Origin: Campylorhamphus procurvoides
Lineage: Eukaryota > Chordata > Aves > Passeriformes > Dendrocolaptidae
DNA length: 64,000 nucleotides
NCBI GenBank assembly: GCA_013396655.1
Contig: WBMV01001020.1
Location: 248,001-312,000 of the forward strand
Reading direction: 5' to 3'
In this document: positions 12,001-25,100 of the stretch, piece by piece
Layout: every line of letters begins with the position of its first letter
Numbering within the stretch: the stretch's first letter is position 1
Notes under the pieces: generated by a model
Databases searched by the model: none
Seen by the model: the letters and a program-made list of their open reading frames with translations, nothing else
What the model was told of the DNA's origin: nothing
Translations under genes and position numbers: made by a program

Positions 12001-15000
12001 CCCAGAGCACACGGCCACAGCCTCCCCAGTCTGCCTGCTCCCGGGGGAGGGCTCAGAGCTAATGCACAGCTTCCCCCTCCATAGCACATTCCTCATGCCA
12101 GATGTGCATTCATTAGCCATTACACACCTCGGTGGGTTCATTTTTGCCTGCACAAGCGCTGGAAAAACAAGCCCAGCCTCATAAGGATCGTTCAGCCGGA
12201 GCTGCCCAGCAGCCCTGACAACTACAATACCTGAGGGATGTGCTCATCCTGCAACCCAGGGATACACAACCCCAAATCTGGTAGGTTTAGGGGACTGCAG
12301 AGACCCCACAAAGCCAATGTGCCAGGTATCTGCTGTGGTACCTGTGCATCTCTTTAATGGGGCAGATGGTTGTTGTTCCCCAGGAGCTGGTCAAGGGGGG
12401 GGTTGCACTCCCCCCTTGCCAAAAAAAAAAGGATCTTTCTCCATCACTACAACTATCTAGGAACTCTAAGCTGGGTGTTCACAGCCAGGGACACACACTG
12501 CACAGGGACACACAGGGCTGCCTGCGACAGTGGCATCTGTCTACGCTGGAGGAGAGACAGAACGAGCCTTGGGTAATATCATTAGCCAGGAGTTATGCTG
12601 TCTCCTTCCCAAACAAAGACAAATATCATTAAAGCTCAGCCCTTGAGTATTTTACATCCAGAGCTGCAATGATGTTCCCCCGGGGTGGGGGTTTACAGCT
12701 TTGGGCTGCGATTAGGGAGCAGGGTAGGATTAACCCATTGAACTCCCAGAGCATCAGCTGGGAGCAAGAGCCACTTCCTTCCCTGAGCTGGCTCAGTCTC
12801 TCCATCCTGGAGGCATGGGAAGCAGCTCAGGAACCCAGGGGGATCCAGGCACAAAGCTTAAAGCTGTGAAAGGGAAATTCAGGCAGCCCATGGGGTGCTT
12901 TATCTCTGTGCTCTTACACCATGCCAGGGACTGTGGGTGCATTTTACCTTACCTGGAAATAGTCCAGATGTGGGGGAAACATCCCACATTACATTTTGGA
13001 CTGTTCAGTCAAAAACTGGGACGTTTGCCCTGAGCTGGGTAAACACATCCCTCTGGATTCATCCTCCCCAGGAGACACAAAGTGAGCCTCATAAAGGGAA
13101 CAGGCTTCCTCAGATTGGATCTGGGCAAGTTTGGGATAAAAAGGGAGGAAGAGGCAACACTTGGGGCAAAAACACCAGCTGTATCCACTGGGACATCTCT
13201 GAGAATGGCAGTGCCCATGGAAAACTTGGATAAATTAAAAAAACCTGTTGATTTTCATCCCCTTTGCCTGGTACCCTTGAGGAGGAAGGATTTTTCCCAG
13301 CCAACACAGGGATTCCACAGGGAAAGCATTGCCACTCTCTCCATCAATAGCAGGTGCAGCTCTGGCAGGAGCCCCATCTCTCCTTTCACCCTCCCAGAAA
13401 CACAAAGCCTAAATATTTGATGGATCAGAACAGCTTTTCCTGGCTCCAGGAAGGAAATGCCACACCATGTGAGCAATACAGGGCTCTCCAGTGCTGAAAA
13501 AACACCTTCTGGGGTTTCACCCTGCTCTGATGCCCCTGGAAGAGACCCCAGTTAGGGGAGGGGGGCCATGGGGAGGTGATGCCAGTCGGCTCCTGTGTGA
13601 GCCAGAGATTTCCTTGGTGCATCGATCAGCTGAGGGGTCTCTGTGCCTGCCAAACCACAGCCCTGCTTGGCTTGGCAGAGGCCCATTGATCGCTGTGGGC
13701 ACGGCCACAGCACTAGGTTTGTAGGGAAAACATGCCCTGTGGGATTTGCGGGATTTGGCTCTAAGCAGAGCCAACAGCAGGCACAGGGAAAAGCCCATCC
13801 CAGCCCCAGGAGAGTTGGGGTGATGCTCAGGGGAGTGGGAAGGAAGGACAGAGCAGAAAATTAACTCCTTCCAGCCAAGTGTGACCTTACCACGTGTACA
13901 ACAACCACTTCTCCAGGCTCATGATATCACAAGTTCTGTGGTTTGGCTGGAGAATCCTCCCAGGGATCACCCACAGGCCATCCATGTGACAGAGCAGCAC
14001 ATGGCAAATCTACAGGGATGAAGCCAGGCTTGTGTGTTGGTCACAGGTAGCTCAGAAACCACCAGCAAAGAGCAGGGGGTGCAGAGGTGCTACACCAACC
14101 CAAACCAGCACCCCTAAAACTCCAGCACAGGGTAGGGCTGAAACCTCCACCATGGTGGCAGCACCTGGAAGGTTTTCTCCCCTCTTTCTTTCAGCAGCAG
14201 AGCCCTTCCCAACCTCCCTGGCTGCACGGGAGCCTTTCAAAGCCACATTCCGGCTGTAATCAACACCTCAGTGCCTGCCAAACCCTGGCCTGGCTGCAGA
14301 TGAGCCCAGCTCTACTCTCCTCTGGCACAGCTGGCAGGGAGATCAGGGAGAATTGAGACATTACCCCAGTGACCACTCAGCCAGCCCCCAGGTGCCTTTA
14401 GGGCTCTAGATCTCTGTATTCCCACCTTCCTTGCCCTTCTTCATGCTCCTGTCATATGTCAGCTCCTTCCCAGGTAGCTGCAAGTCCATGGGCAGACAGC
14501 ACTGCTATGAACAAGCTCAGGAGAGCAATGATGACCCGGGCTGGTCCTACAGCAGCTTCATCCTTCCTCCCGCATGTGGGCCTGGAAACCTGGAAATCTC
14601 AGGAGCTGCTCATGGGCCATCAGTAGCCAGGACAGGGATGACAGCACCTTCCCCTCACGTTGCCGAGCCATGCAGCCCATTTTGGGAGGCTGGAAGGGAT
14701 GTTCAGCCCGTTTCTAGCCCATCAGTTTCCCTTCCTGTAATCACCTTCTCTGGCTGCGTTTCTTCCTGCCGAGGCACCGGGAGCCCGGGTGTCACGCAGC
14801 CTGGACACGGCCACACGTGCTGTGGTGGGAGCAGGGGGAGGTCATCCATGGGTTACCAAAATGCAGCTGGAGCAGAGCGTGGGCTGAGGCTGCAGCGCCG
14901 AAAGGTTTTCAAGCACTCTCAGTGCCTGGGGAGTGATTCTGCCATCCCTCCAACTCCTCTCCATCCTGCCCCAGCAGCGGCCAGGCCACCAGAATGAGCT

Positions 15001-18000
15001 GGTCCCATGCTCCTTGCAGCCCCCCACAATGTCTGGAAGTGCTGGGGAGAGCAGCAGGGGCAGCTACGGCCCCTTCAGCATCCTTGCCTCCCCAGCATAG
15101 CCCAGACTTGTCCTCATTTCAGGCTGGGCAAGCAGCAGCCCGGCCCCAGAGATGGTGAGATGATGCCAAACCTCCTAATGGAGCTTGACAGCAGTGGGAT
15201 TAAAAGCACAAGTGAGATCGCAACCCCTCTGCAATCAGCTTCTGCCCTGGAAGAGCTGAATCAGAAAAGAAGCCTCCTGGCAGCAGGGAAGGGATGAGGA
15301 GCCTGCACACACTCAGGGTGAGGGCAGTGGGGGCCAGGGAGAACCTCTTCCATCCCAAGTCCTCCCTGCTTGCCCTGACCAACTAACTGTCAATAGGAAG
15401 CAGCCACTTTCCACCCCCTGGAAGTATCAGTGAAGGGTTTCAGCAGCAACAGCCCCAACTCCAACTGGTCCTAAACTTTGGATGCAGAACAGCCAATGCC
15501 ACGTGTCCCTTCCTCTTGCTGCCTGCGTGCTCAAGGCATCCCACAGCACCCACAAGGACATCCCCTCTTCTCTCTCCTTTGCCTGCTGTGATTGGAGTGG
15601 TGCCACTGACACTGGAAACACCTGAGCAGGTTGGTCCAAGACAGAGAGGAGATGGGAGAACTCACTTGGATGCATGTGGGTGCTCAGGAGGACACCCAGA
15701 GCCCCCATTTCTGTGGGGCAGGGTGTGCACAGACCCTTGCAACCAGCACCAGGCCCCAGAGCACAGACCTGCTTCAACTAAATGGCAGCACTGACCCATT
15801 TCCCACCTCAGGGATGCTCTCCCAGTACTGCCACTCCAGGTCTCCTTCACACTCCCTCCTGCCAGCAGCAATATCTCAGCATTTCCCCCAAACCCACTCA
15901 AATGGGCCTTCACAGAAATTAGGGGTTGGTCAGCTTGCATGAACCACCCCGGGATCCACTAAGTCACCCTACAAAAAGCCAGCAAAGCACAAGCACCATC
16001 CCCACCTCTGCTCACCCAAAACCCAGCAGCCAGAGGCAGTTATTTGCTCCCAGCAAAATGCAAGGGAAAACCAGGGCTTTTTACTGCAAGAAAAAGGGAG
16101 CCACTCCAGGGACTGGTGGGAAGAACTGATGGGTCTTGGCACAGTGCTCAGGCTGAAGAGCTCCAGCTCCAGACCTTATTTTGCAGTGACCTGTACCAAG
16201 AACTGGCTTTCCCGTTTTTCTTGCCAAATGGAAAGAAAAAGAAATCCTTCCAGGTCAGAGGAAAGAAAGGCACTTACTCGTGGGTCAAATGAAACAATCT
16301 GATGCAGGGTTGAGTGCACTTTTATCCTCCCCAAAATCAGGAAAGGATTCAATTTCCATCTGAAAAAAAAATTTTAAAAAAACCCTAAAAATAAAGAGAC
16401 AAATGTTTTCAGGGTCAGAAGCACTCAATTTTGGTTTTCAAGCCCAAATGATTTGCTCAGATGAACCCCGTGTTGCAGGGAATGGCTTGACTCAAAAGTG
16501 CAGAGGGGTGGGGAGGGATGGGCTGGTGCATCAATCTGGAAAATTTCAGCCTTGCTGAGATAGCACCAATTAGAGAGACCACTGCAGGGCCAGCGTGGGA
16601 CCCCGGTGTCCCTGGCATTCAGCTGAGCTCCTGCTCAGCCTGCTGTGTGCTGGAGCACCAGGAAGGAGGTGTTTGGCCACCTCTGCAGCACTGTGCTCAT
16701 CCAAAGTGAGCTGCCACCTTCCATCCTCCTCACCAGCCAAATACTTCCTGACAGCCCATTTAGAACTCAAAGCACCCTAATACCAGCTGTGGTGCCTGGC
16801 TTGCAGATGCCAGGAGAAACTCTTCCATTAACACACCCCTCAAAATAAAATCCCTGCCCAGAGCATTGCTCCTCAGCCTTTCCAGACTCGCCCATCCTCC
16901 AGGGTCCTTCTGGAGTTGGTTCGGGTCTGGCTCTGCTCTTACAGAGCTGAGGAGACACCACATTTCCATGACCTGCTTCCCACACCAGTGGGGAGCAGAG
17001 CCACCCACTCCAGCTCCATCCTCCTGCCAGGGCTGACCCCAGACCCCTCACGTTGCCCCAGTCCATTAGTGAGTCTCCAGAGCACACACCTCACTGGTGT
17101 TTTGCTTAACCCTGGCTTTTAGGAAGAGCTGCAGAGCTGCACCACCTTTCAATTTTTAATCTGCCGTAAACATTTTGGTCCTGGCCCCGGGGACTCCCAG
17201 TCAATAACCTCTGCTGGCACCATGGCTGCCCTGCAGCTGTGGGGAAGGGGCAAAGCAAGGGCAAAGGAGAGGGAAGCAGCTCCACCCTGAGCTCCTGTGG
17301 AGGAGCAGGACCACAAGGACACCCTGGGTGAGGGGCACCCACACCAGGCACTCCAGTGAAAGGGCTCCCAGTGTCCCATGGAGAAGCTCCTCAGGGAGGG
17401 TGGGGTGGAGGCAGGCGCTCCTGACCCCTCCAGGAGGCACATGACACCTGGAGACAAGGCTGTCACAGCGCAGAGCACTTTCCCCCTCCCATCAGACACC
17501 TCCGTGGGGCTGGGTTCCCCCAAAATTGACAGGAAGGTTTACCCTGAGGGCTGGCACAGGCAGCTCTCCTTCCCCATCACCTGGCACTGGCACAGCCATG
17601 CCCAGGAGCAGGGACATGAACATGGCATCACTTTCCAGTCCCTGAGGCATCTTTCTCTTTTTCCACTGCCTCAGGCAACAAATGTACAAACAAGGGCCTG
17701 CTGGGCATGACAGATGTGAGCCAAATTGCCCTGGGAAGGGAAATGCTGCTCCCTTTCTGCACACATGTAAGCTCCCAGTGTCCACACATCCTCTTCCAGA
17801 CCTCCACAGCATCTTCCAATCTCGAATTTCTTGGGACAGCCCTCGCCAAGCAGAAGTGGCACCCATCCCCAAAGTTCCCTGGTTACACTCCCACCATGCC
17901 CCAGGCAGGGAGCAGGGACAGAGGCAGCCCCAGCCAGGAATGGGGACACTGCTCACTCACCAGTCTTCTCTGGCTCCTCACCTCCCTCGCCCCTCCAGAC

Positions 18001-18516
18001 CCCCAGAGAGGAGGAGTTTTAGGCTGCAGGGAGCAGAGACTCTGAGTGCTGGCCTCGGCTGCCATCTAGCAGTGATCCAGCAGCAGCAGCAGGGACAGGG
18101 TGGCAGCTCTTGTGGGTTCCAGCTCCTGCTGCAGCTTGCAGAAGTGCAGGGGAGGGCTTGGGGGCCTCCTCAGGATCCCCCTGCCCCAGCCCCAGTTCTC
18201 ACCTCCCTGAAACCAAACAGAGGTCCTGCAGCAGAGGGGATGAGCTCCGAGCAACCTCAGCTCCATCAGTCGATAGATGATAAACATGTGCAATGAGCCC
18301 CCTGGCACAAACACGGCACCACAGAAGTCAGGCAAGCCCTGAACCTCCTGCAAGGTTGGACAGCCTCTGCTTCTCACCATTCTGCTGCCACCTCCCTTCC
18401 ATCTCCTTCATTAGCTTTCCCAGCAGTTGCTTTCTAACAATGCACAGATTTTCTTTTTCTAAACTGTTCATATATCAAATGACTCCTAAATGCTGACATT
18501 AAAACAAAATAGTGAT
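9036..18516. other. Gene-free stretch
   Basis: No exon with agreeing splice sites and recognisable protein was found on either strand. Stretches around 9.3-9.7, 10.4-10.7 and 12.5-12.8 kb are unique-looking, non-repetitive DNA that could hold regulatory elements. The FAM163A coding sequence was looked for and not seen. GC content falls noticeably near the right end, where TDRD5 3' flanking DNA begins. Confidence 0.45.
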
Positions 18517-18600
18517 AGAATCATAGAATGGTTTGGGTTGGAAGAGAGCTTTAAAGATTACCTAGCTGAATCAGGCCCTTGAAGTCCCTGAAGCCCCAAG
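18517..18600 (-). mobile_element. CR1 fragment, 3' end
   Basis: The plus strand starts with the reverse complement of the CR1 tail (AATCATAGAATGG, then TTTGGGTTGGAAG), the signature of an avian CR1 3' end in minus orientation. Only about 80 bp are recognisable before similarity is lost, so this is a heavily 5'-truncated copy. It lies beyond the candidate TDRD5 polyadenylation signal. Confidence 0.8.
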
Positions 18601-18783
18601 GAACAGCCTAGGGACCAGCAAACTAGCTGAATGTCAGCATTTCTACCCAGGGCACTTCTGTTTTCACTGCTTCTCTGAACTAACAACCTCACACTCGTCA
18701 GGATTACTTGCCACAGGCACAAAGCTACATAAACACGGCCAACATCAAGCTTCAAGCTTTCTCTTGCTGGATTCTTTACAGAT

Positions 18784-18789
18784 TTTATT
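18784..18789 (-). promoter_or_regulatory. Candidate TDRD5 polyadenylation signal
   Basis: AATAAA on the minus strand, about 377 bases after the TDRD5 stop codon. Position and strand fit a 3' end signal, but no transcript evidence is available and the motif is common by chance in AT-rich DNA. Confidence 0.35.
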
Positions 18790-19165
18790 CTGCATCTGTA
18801 AGGCAAGATTCCAGATGCTTTGTATACACTGCATCCAACAAACCACAGCACCTTCTTCTTCATGAAGGAGGTTTCTTCAGTTCCCCTCACGGCAAGGAGT
18901 GTGTAGAACACCCACCGTGTTAAAAACCAAAACCACATCCCCACACAATGTCAAAACTGCTCATGCACTGAAGGAGGCAGAGACAGGCAGCCAGTTTCCC
19001 TTTACTAAACTTAAAGGATATATAACACAATGTGGCACTCAGGTGTTCTCCTGAACCCCTAAAGAGCAATAACTTGGTACACCACTGGTACAACAAAACC
19101 AAACTATTTTCCTGAAAGTAAAACTAACATTTATCACACTTACTGCTCACACCTGAGACAGTTTT

Positions 19166-22100
19166 TCAAGGGACTAAATGTTTCTGAACACAAAATATAA
19201 AATAAAATAAAAATGACAGCATAGTCATACAGAGTCTGTGCTGCTCCCAGCAGCATTCCTTGGCAGCAGCTCCAGCTTCTGCTCTCTTCCTCACATCTTC
19301 CTTCTCAGGCTGGATGTGGGCACTGGAAGTGGCCAGTTGTGCAGCTGCCAGCACTGCAAGAGTGTGGCAGGAGGGACACAGAGTTTTGAGGTTGCCCTTG
19401 GTCAGGCAGCCCACTGTCATTGCAAGGGCCAATGCAAGATGCCCAGGAAGGCCTTTGCTCTTCATGTTCTCTTCACCTGCATAAAGAAGGACACAGAAAA
19501 GAAAGATCAAATCTACCCTGGCAAATCCAAGAGCTCCAGTTTAGACTGAAATCCTCCTTGCCTGGACATTACCAGATCATGGCAAGAGGACTTGCTACTA
19601 TACACCTATTTGATGAGTTGGACGTGGTATAATCCAAGGACCTCTCTCCTTCTCCCCCAGCTGCACCACCTCCATTTCTCCAGAGGTGGGATATCAGATG
19701 GGAATTCAGCAGCTTGTGTCTAGGGAACTCCAAAGGGAAGGCAGACAGCTGTGTTCCAAGGCACAAACATCCACTGCCTTTGGCAAGGCACTTAATCCAC
19801 CTCCTAAAAAGAGCAACTCTGGTAGGGCTGTTGTAAATTCTTCCATCATTTGGAAGATGGAAGACAAACTCCCACAGAGAGAACTCAGAAGGTTCACAAA
19901 ATGCTTTAGTCCCTTATACTGAAAGACTGGGAGACTCAGTATGATACGAACACAATACTGAGTGGAGAAACAGAGACTTCTCTGCAAGACAGCAGCAGAA
20001 AGTCTAGAAAGGACAACAAAAACCAGCAATGAGAGAACTAACCCTCAATTCATTTCTTCCCATTAAACAATTAGAAATCCATTTTGCTGCACAAAGGTCA
20101 AACCAATGCATGGCATCCAGCCATTTATTGCTGTAGCATTTCCAGCCCACAGAAACATTTCAATCTCTTCCAGCACCAGCCCTAGGATACCTAACAGGGA
20201 ATGCAAACTCATGGCACAGTAACAGACTGCTCAGCTTCCTGCTGTGTGAACTTTGACTGACAAATCTACCCGTACTGTTATGGGTGTCCAGCACGAATGG
20301 CATTGCCTTGAGCAGAAGAGCAGGATGTACAGCTTCATAGGGCCAGGCCTTGCTGCAAAATCTATCTGATCAGGGTCACCTTGCCTCATTTCTGCTGGTT
20401 GGTTGGAGTAAATAAAGGAGGTGTAAAGGTCTTTTGCTGACTGGACTAAGACAGCAGACATTGAGAACTCTCCAAGAGAATGAAGTGTCTGCAAATGTAC
20501 ATAAAAAAAATAAAATCAAGAGAGGGTGCAATTAGTGCACAGTCAGTTCATTAGTTGCCCTAATCTTTATTATCTCTCAGCATTTACAAAGAACTGGAAT
20601 GTCAGCAACTGGTTGATTAAAAAACCACACCAACAAAACTACACAACAACAAACCCCTCCTTCCCTCGGCCAAAGGGCAGCCTTTCCTGCACAGCAAGCT
20701 GAAAAGAGTGACAGATTACAAGATGCAAAGCACCATGTCTTAGCAAAGAATCAAACAGCTGGCTCATCTCTCAGCCAGCCCCACGCACAACCAACAATGG
20801 CAACGGCAAAGGGAGTTTCTGCAAGGAAATGGGAACTGAGTCAGGGGAAGCCCCTCTGCATTTTTGCTTAAGAATTCAAATTAAACATTTCAGGGATGGT
20901 CACCCATGTCTCAGCCACATGGAGCTGATTTCATGAAATGATGGCTGTGCCACAGCCAAATTCTCACCCAGTCACATGGCTCAGCCCCATGCAGCTTCAA
21001 GGCTGCTGCTTCACCATCTGCATCTAGAGATTCCTGCTGCAAGCAAAGGTATGGCTCCTCCAGTTCAGCAGTCTCCTTTCCACTGGGCTGAATATACAAA
21101 GCTGAAGGATTCAGCTCCTTGAATTCCTGGAGAATAGGAGAAAAACCCATGTTGTAACTACTATAAAGAATAAAAAGGATTCAGAACATCTCTGGTAGGT
21201 TTTATGAAGAAGCACAACACCCCCGAGTGAGCGCCAAATTTTTGCAGAAATGCCTTCCTAGGAAAATGAACTCTTCTCCTGCCAGCATGGATTCACCAAT
21301 GGAAAACTGTGCTTGACCAATCTGGTAGCTTTCTGTTTGGCCTTACACTCAGAATATCTGCAGCTATTTTACTTTTCCCTGTTACCTACACAAGCTGTGT
21401 GTGAGCTCCAGATGAACCTGCAACACTAACAATCTACCCCACTGCTAGAAGACAGGCTGAAAATGATTTGTTCTGCTAAAACAGAACATCTCTGCTGTAC
21501 CATCAGAGCCCACCTTAACCAAAGCTCTCACCATAGAGTTACACACTGTGGGACACAGTCACAAAATGGTAAGCCAGAGGCAAGTAAAGAATATCAGTTC
21601 TAATCTTCACAAAACTACTTGCTTCAAGGTAAAGATCTTCCCATTACTGGCACCCAACCAGGAGTCCTTTCCTTGCCCTCCCTTCCAACAGCACATGCCT
21701 CACTCCTGACCTGGGAAGGAATGTTCTCTCCACAGACATCAGCATATCCCTTATCCCTCAGGACAGAGTGGAAGTAGACATCCTCCTTGGTGGATGTGTC
21801 ACAGAGGAAGAGGTGCAGAACACCATCCACATATTCATCCACGATGCCCACAAGCTCCTTGAGGCGACAGAGATTCTTGAACAGGAGAGTTGCTGCAGGA
21901 GACCATGTACCCTGAAGGAGAAACAAGAATGTAAAGTTACTATAAACAGACCAATATCCACCACCTGAGACTTCTCCTGGTGGTGGGCACTTGTCAGAAG
22001 GCAACTGAGCTAGGCCAGGCTGGTGACAAATACAGCAAAGTCAGGCAGAATAGCTTCCCAGCACAGAACTAAACCAAACTACCCTAGAACCTGCAGTGCT

Positions 22101-25100
22101 GGGTACACTGGGAGTGCCCTTTCACCCTAAATACCCACTTCCAAACACAAAGGCATTCACCAGTGATTTTATCACAATTGCCTAAAATACAGTGGGGTTT
22201 GGTGGGTTGGTTTTTTTAAATCCTGGAATTATGGGATTTCACCAATGTTAAAAGTATCAGAAGTTATTAAGAAGCTGCTAAGCCTCGCAATGAAAATTAT
22301 GATTAACCCTCAAAACCCAGAGGAAATAACTTTTTAAAAGCAGCATCTTTAAAAGTCACAGGCAGCAACTCTGCTCAAATGCTTTCTGTCAGAGACCATA
22401 CTTCTCAGGCTTCTTGACCAAGAGGTTTCCCAGCACAGAGGAACTTTATGACCTCTGTAACTCCTTGGCAGTGCTCAGTGGATCAAACCAACCCACTGAA
22501 AGCTCTGTCATGGAAGCATTTTTTAAAACAGAGGGCTGGAGTTACCACAGCTTCAGAAGGACTTTGGGGAACCATGGGAAGGGGAAGGAACAAGTTTGCT
22601 CAGTTGCTTTACACTTTCTGCAAGAATATAAGCAAGAATGCTCTGATGGTAAGGAAGGCAGTGGAAGGGTGATTGCTTGCAGAGCAGAGACTCACCCACT
22701 CACACTCTGCTGAGCATAACAGCACCAATTCTGCTGTGAATATCAACAGGACTTGAATTCATCCAAATGTTTGCCCTTAGCAGGAGGAAAAGACAACCTC
22801 TGCTTCATAACTCTCCTATGTATGTCCAAAAACAAAACTCCACATGAACACATACCTCCACAGGTTTTACCCATGCCAAGGAACACGGGATGGCCTGAGC
22901 AGGGAGCTTCAAGTAGTGCCACCTGAAATACAAAGCAAAGCCATTACAGCAAAAATAGGGAAAAAATCAGCAGCAGCAGAGCAGAACTCCCTTGTTTTCT
23001 GGGTTTTAATACCAGCTTAGGAATAGAGAGGCATACATTGGATTGTGCACTTGTGACTAAAAACCAACTGCAGCTTTGGAAAACATTCCATATCCAGAGA
23101 ATGGGCACAGCAGAAACAGCAGCAACAACGGGCCCCTCATGCATTGCCCAGCCCAAACACCTTCCCATCAAAGCCCCTTGTGGAAACAAGGTTAGGGACA
23201 GAGAGCCATGATTTTTGAACCGAAGAATGCCAGCAAACAGCCATGAAGAGAAACAAAATGGGGGGAAGACAAATATGGAATATGTGCTGAACTGCAGAGA
23301 ACAAGTACCTCTGGAACTGCAAATGCATCCCACTTGGACTGACACCCCTTCAGAAGAATGCTTATATCCATTCCCAGAACCCAGGAAGCAGCATTAGGCA
23401 GCTTGCCCCAAAGGTGACAGAAAACAGCAAGAGGACAGACTGAGGAGTGAAGGCAGAAACAGGAAAGGATTTAGCAGTGTACCCCAGGGGTCAGTGCTGG
23501 GCCCAGTATTGTTCAACATCTTCATTATCAATGTGGGTGAGCCAACCCTCAGCCTGCTGATGATGCTAAACTGTGAGGAGTGGCTGAAACCCCAGAGGGT
23601 CATGCTGCCATCCAGATGGATCTTGACAGGCTACAGAAATGGGCAGACAGGAATCTCACAAAGTTCAACAAAATCCTGCCCTTGGGGAGGAACACCACAC
23701 ACCAGCACACACCTGGGGCCAGCTGTCTGGAAAGTGGTATTTTTGCCATGAGGGTGACCAAGCACTGGAACAGACTGCCCAAAGAGGTCCTGGAGTCTCC
23801 ACCCTCAGAAACATTCAAAAATTGCCTGGGCAGCCTGTTCCAGACAGCCCCACTTGAGCAGGGAGCTTGGATAGGATGCCCTCCAGAAGCCTATTCCAGC
23901 CTCAGCTACTCTGGGATTCTGTTGTGCACATGCAATCTACTCACTTGACCAAGCTCAGCCAGGACTTTTGGACAACTTGGAGGTGTCCATAATCTACGTA
24001 GAACACCTCTACTTCTTGGTCACTGACCACACGGTGGATGATAACACGGTACCACCATCTGGAGACTGTCACACAGCAGAGCTGCCCAGGCCGTACTGCA
24101 GAGTCAGGCATGGCATATTGATCAGAGACAAGTTTATGTGAGTAAAGGTGTCTGCAAAAGATCATAGTGAGAAACTGCACTTAGTGGGATGCAGGAGAAG
24201 AACATGGAGAAATACGCTGGGCACCAAAAGAATCCTGATTTTTCAAAGTTCCCATGACATGAATTTTCAGGAGTTGTTTTAATACACCCTTTATATCTCT
24301 GTTCTGCCACACTTAAACTGAAATGACAACAAAGCAATTCAAACCCACACTTTTAACATTCCAATTATATTCTCTAGGTCCAACAAAAAGTTAGTTAATG
24401 GGGATTAATCAGAGGCTAAATACAGTCTTTCCAACTATTAACTTTTTTAATATTACCATGACATGGCAGTGTTTCTTATGAACCAGGTTCCAGAGTACTG
24501 GCTCACATACAGTGTTAGGAGATGGAAGTAAAAGCCTTAACTGAGCAGATTAGCAACTGTGGCACAGACAAGGCAAAGGAACCCTTCAAGCTCATTTCCA
24601 TAACCTTTCCAGGCTTTTAAAGTTCAGCACTGCCTAGGACACAGCCAAACTATTTTGCTATTGACCACACTTACTGCTTATTAGTTAAAAGGAATGGATA
24701 AGCATTATGAATATGTGTTTCAGTACAGCACCTGCATCCCCTTGCCAATGAAGCCAGCAGTGACCATCACCAAGAGCTGGTGCCCTGCTCCCTCAGCACA
24801 AACACACATACCACAGGTAGCTGCACTGCCCTGGCACAGCATGCTCCCACCTCATCTCAAACATCAGATCCTGCAGTTTATAGGATGTTTCCCTGCTGCA
24901 GATGTGGATGTAGAAGTGGCTAGGAGAGGCAACAAACTCCACGACGACTCCCACCAAGCACCTTCTCTGCAGAGGTGGCAAACTGCAAAGGCTGCTGTCC
25001 TGAACAGCATCTGGAGGGATTTCTGGAGTCAGGGTCAACTTTTTTGGTAGAAACTGCTGAGAATCTTGAGGCTATGAAGGGATAAAAGGAAAGTGGCACT

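Noticed and set aside
17682..18296. 204-codon open frame on the plus strand
   Set aside because: Proline/glutamine-rich low-complexity translation with equally long frames on the other strand; no homology recognised.
1..18516. FAM163A, the expected neighbour of TDRD5
   Set aside because: I looked for its short membrane-anchor coding exon and found nothing similar; it may lie left of the window.
23475..23922. Functional reverse transcriptase gene
   Set aside because: Only a short motif survives; the frame is broken and the copy is a truncated CR1.
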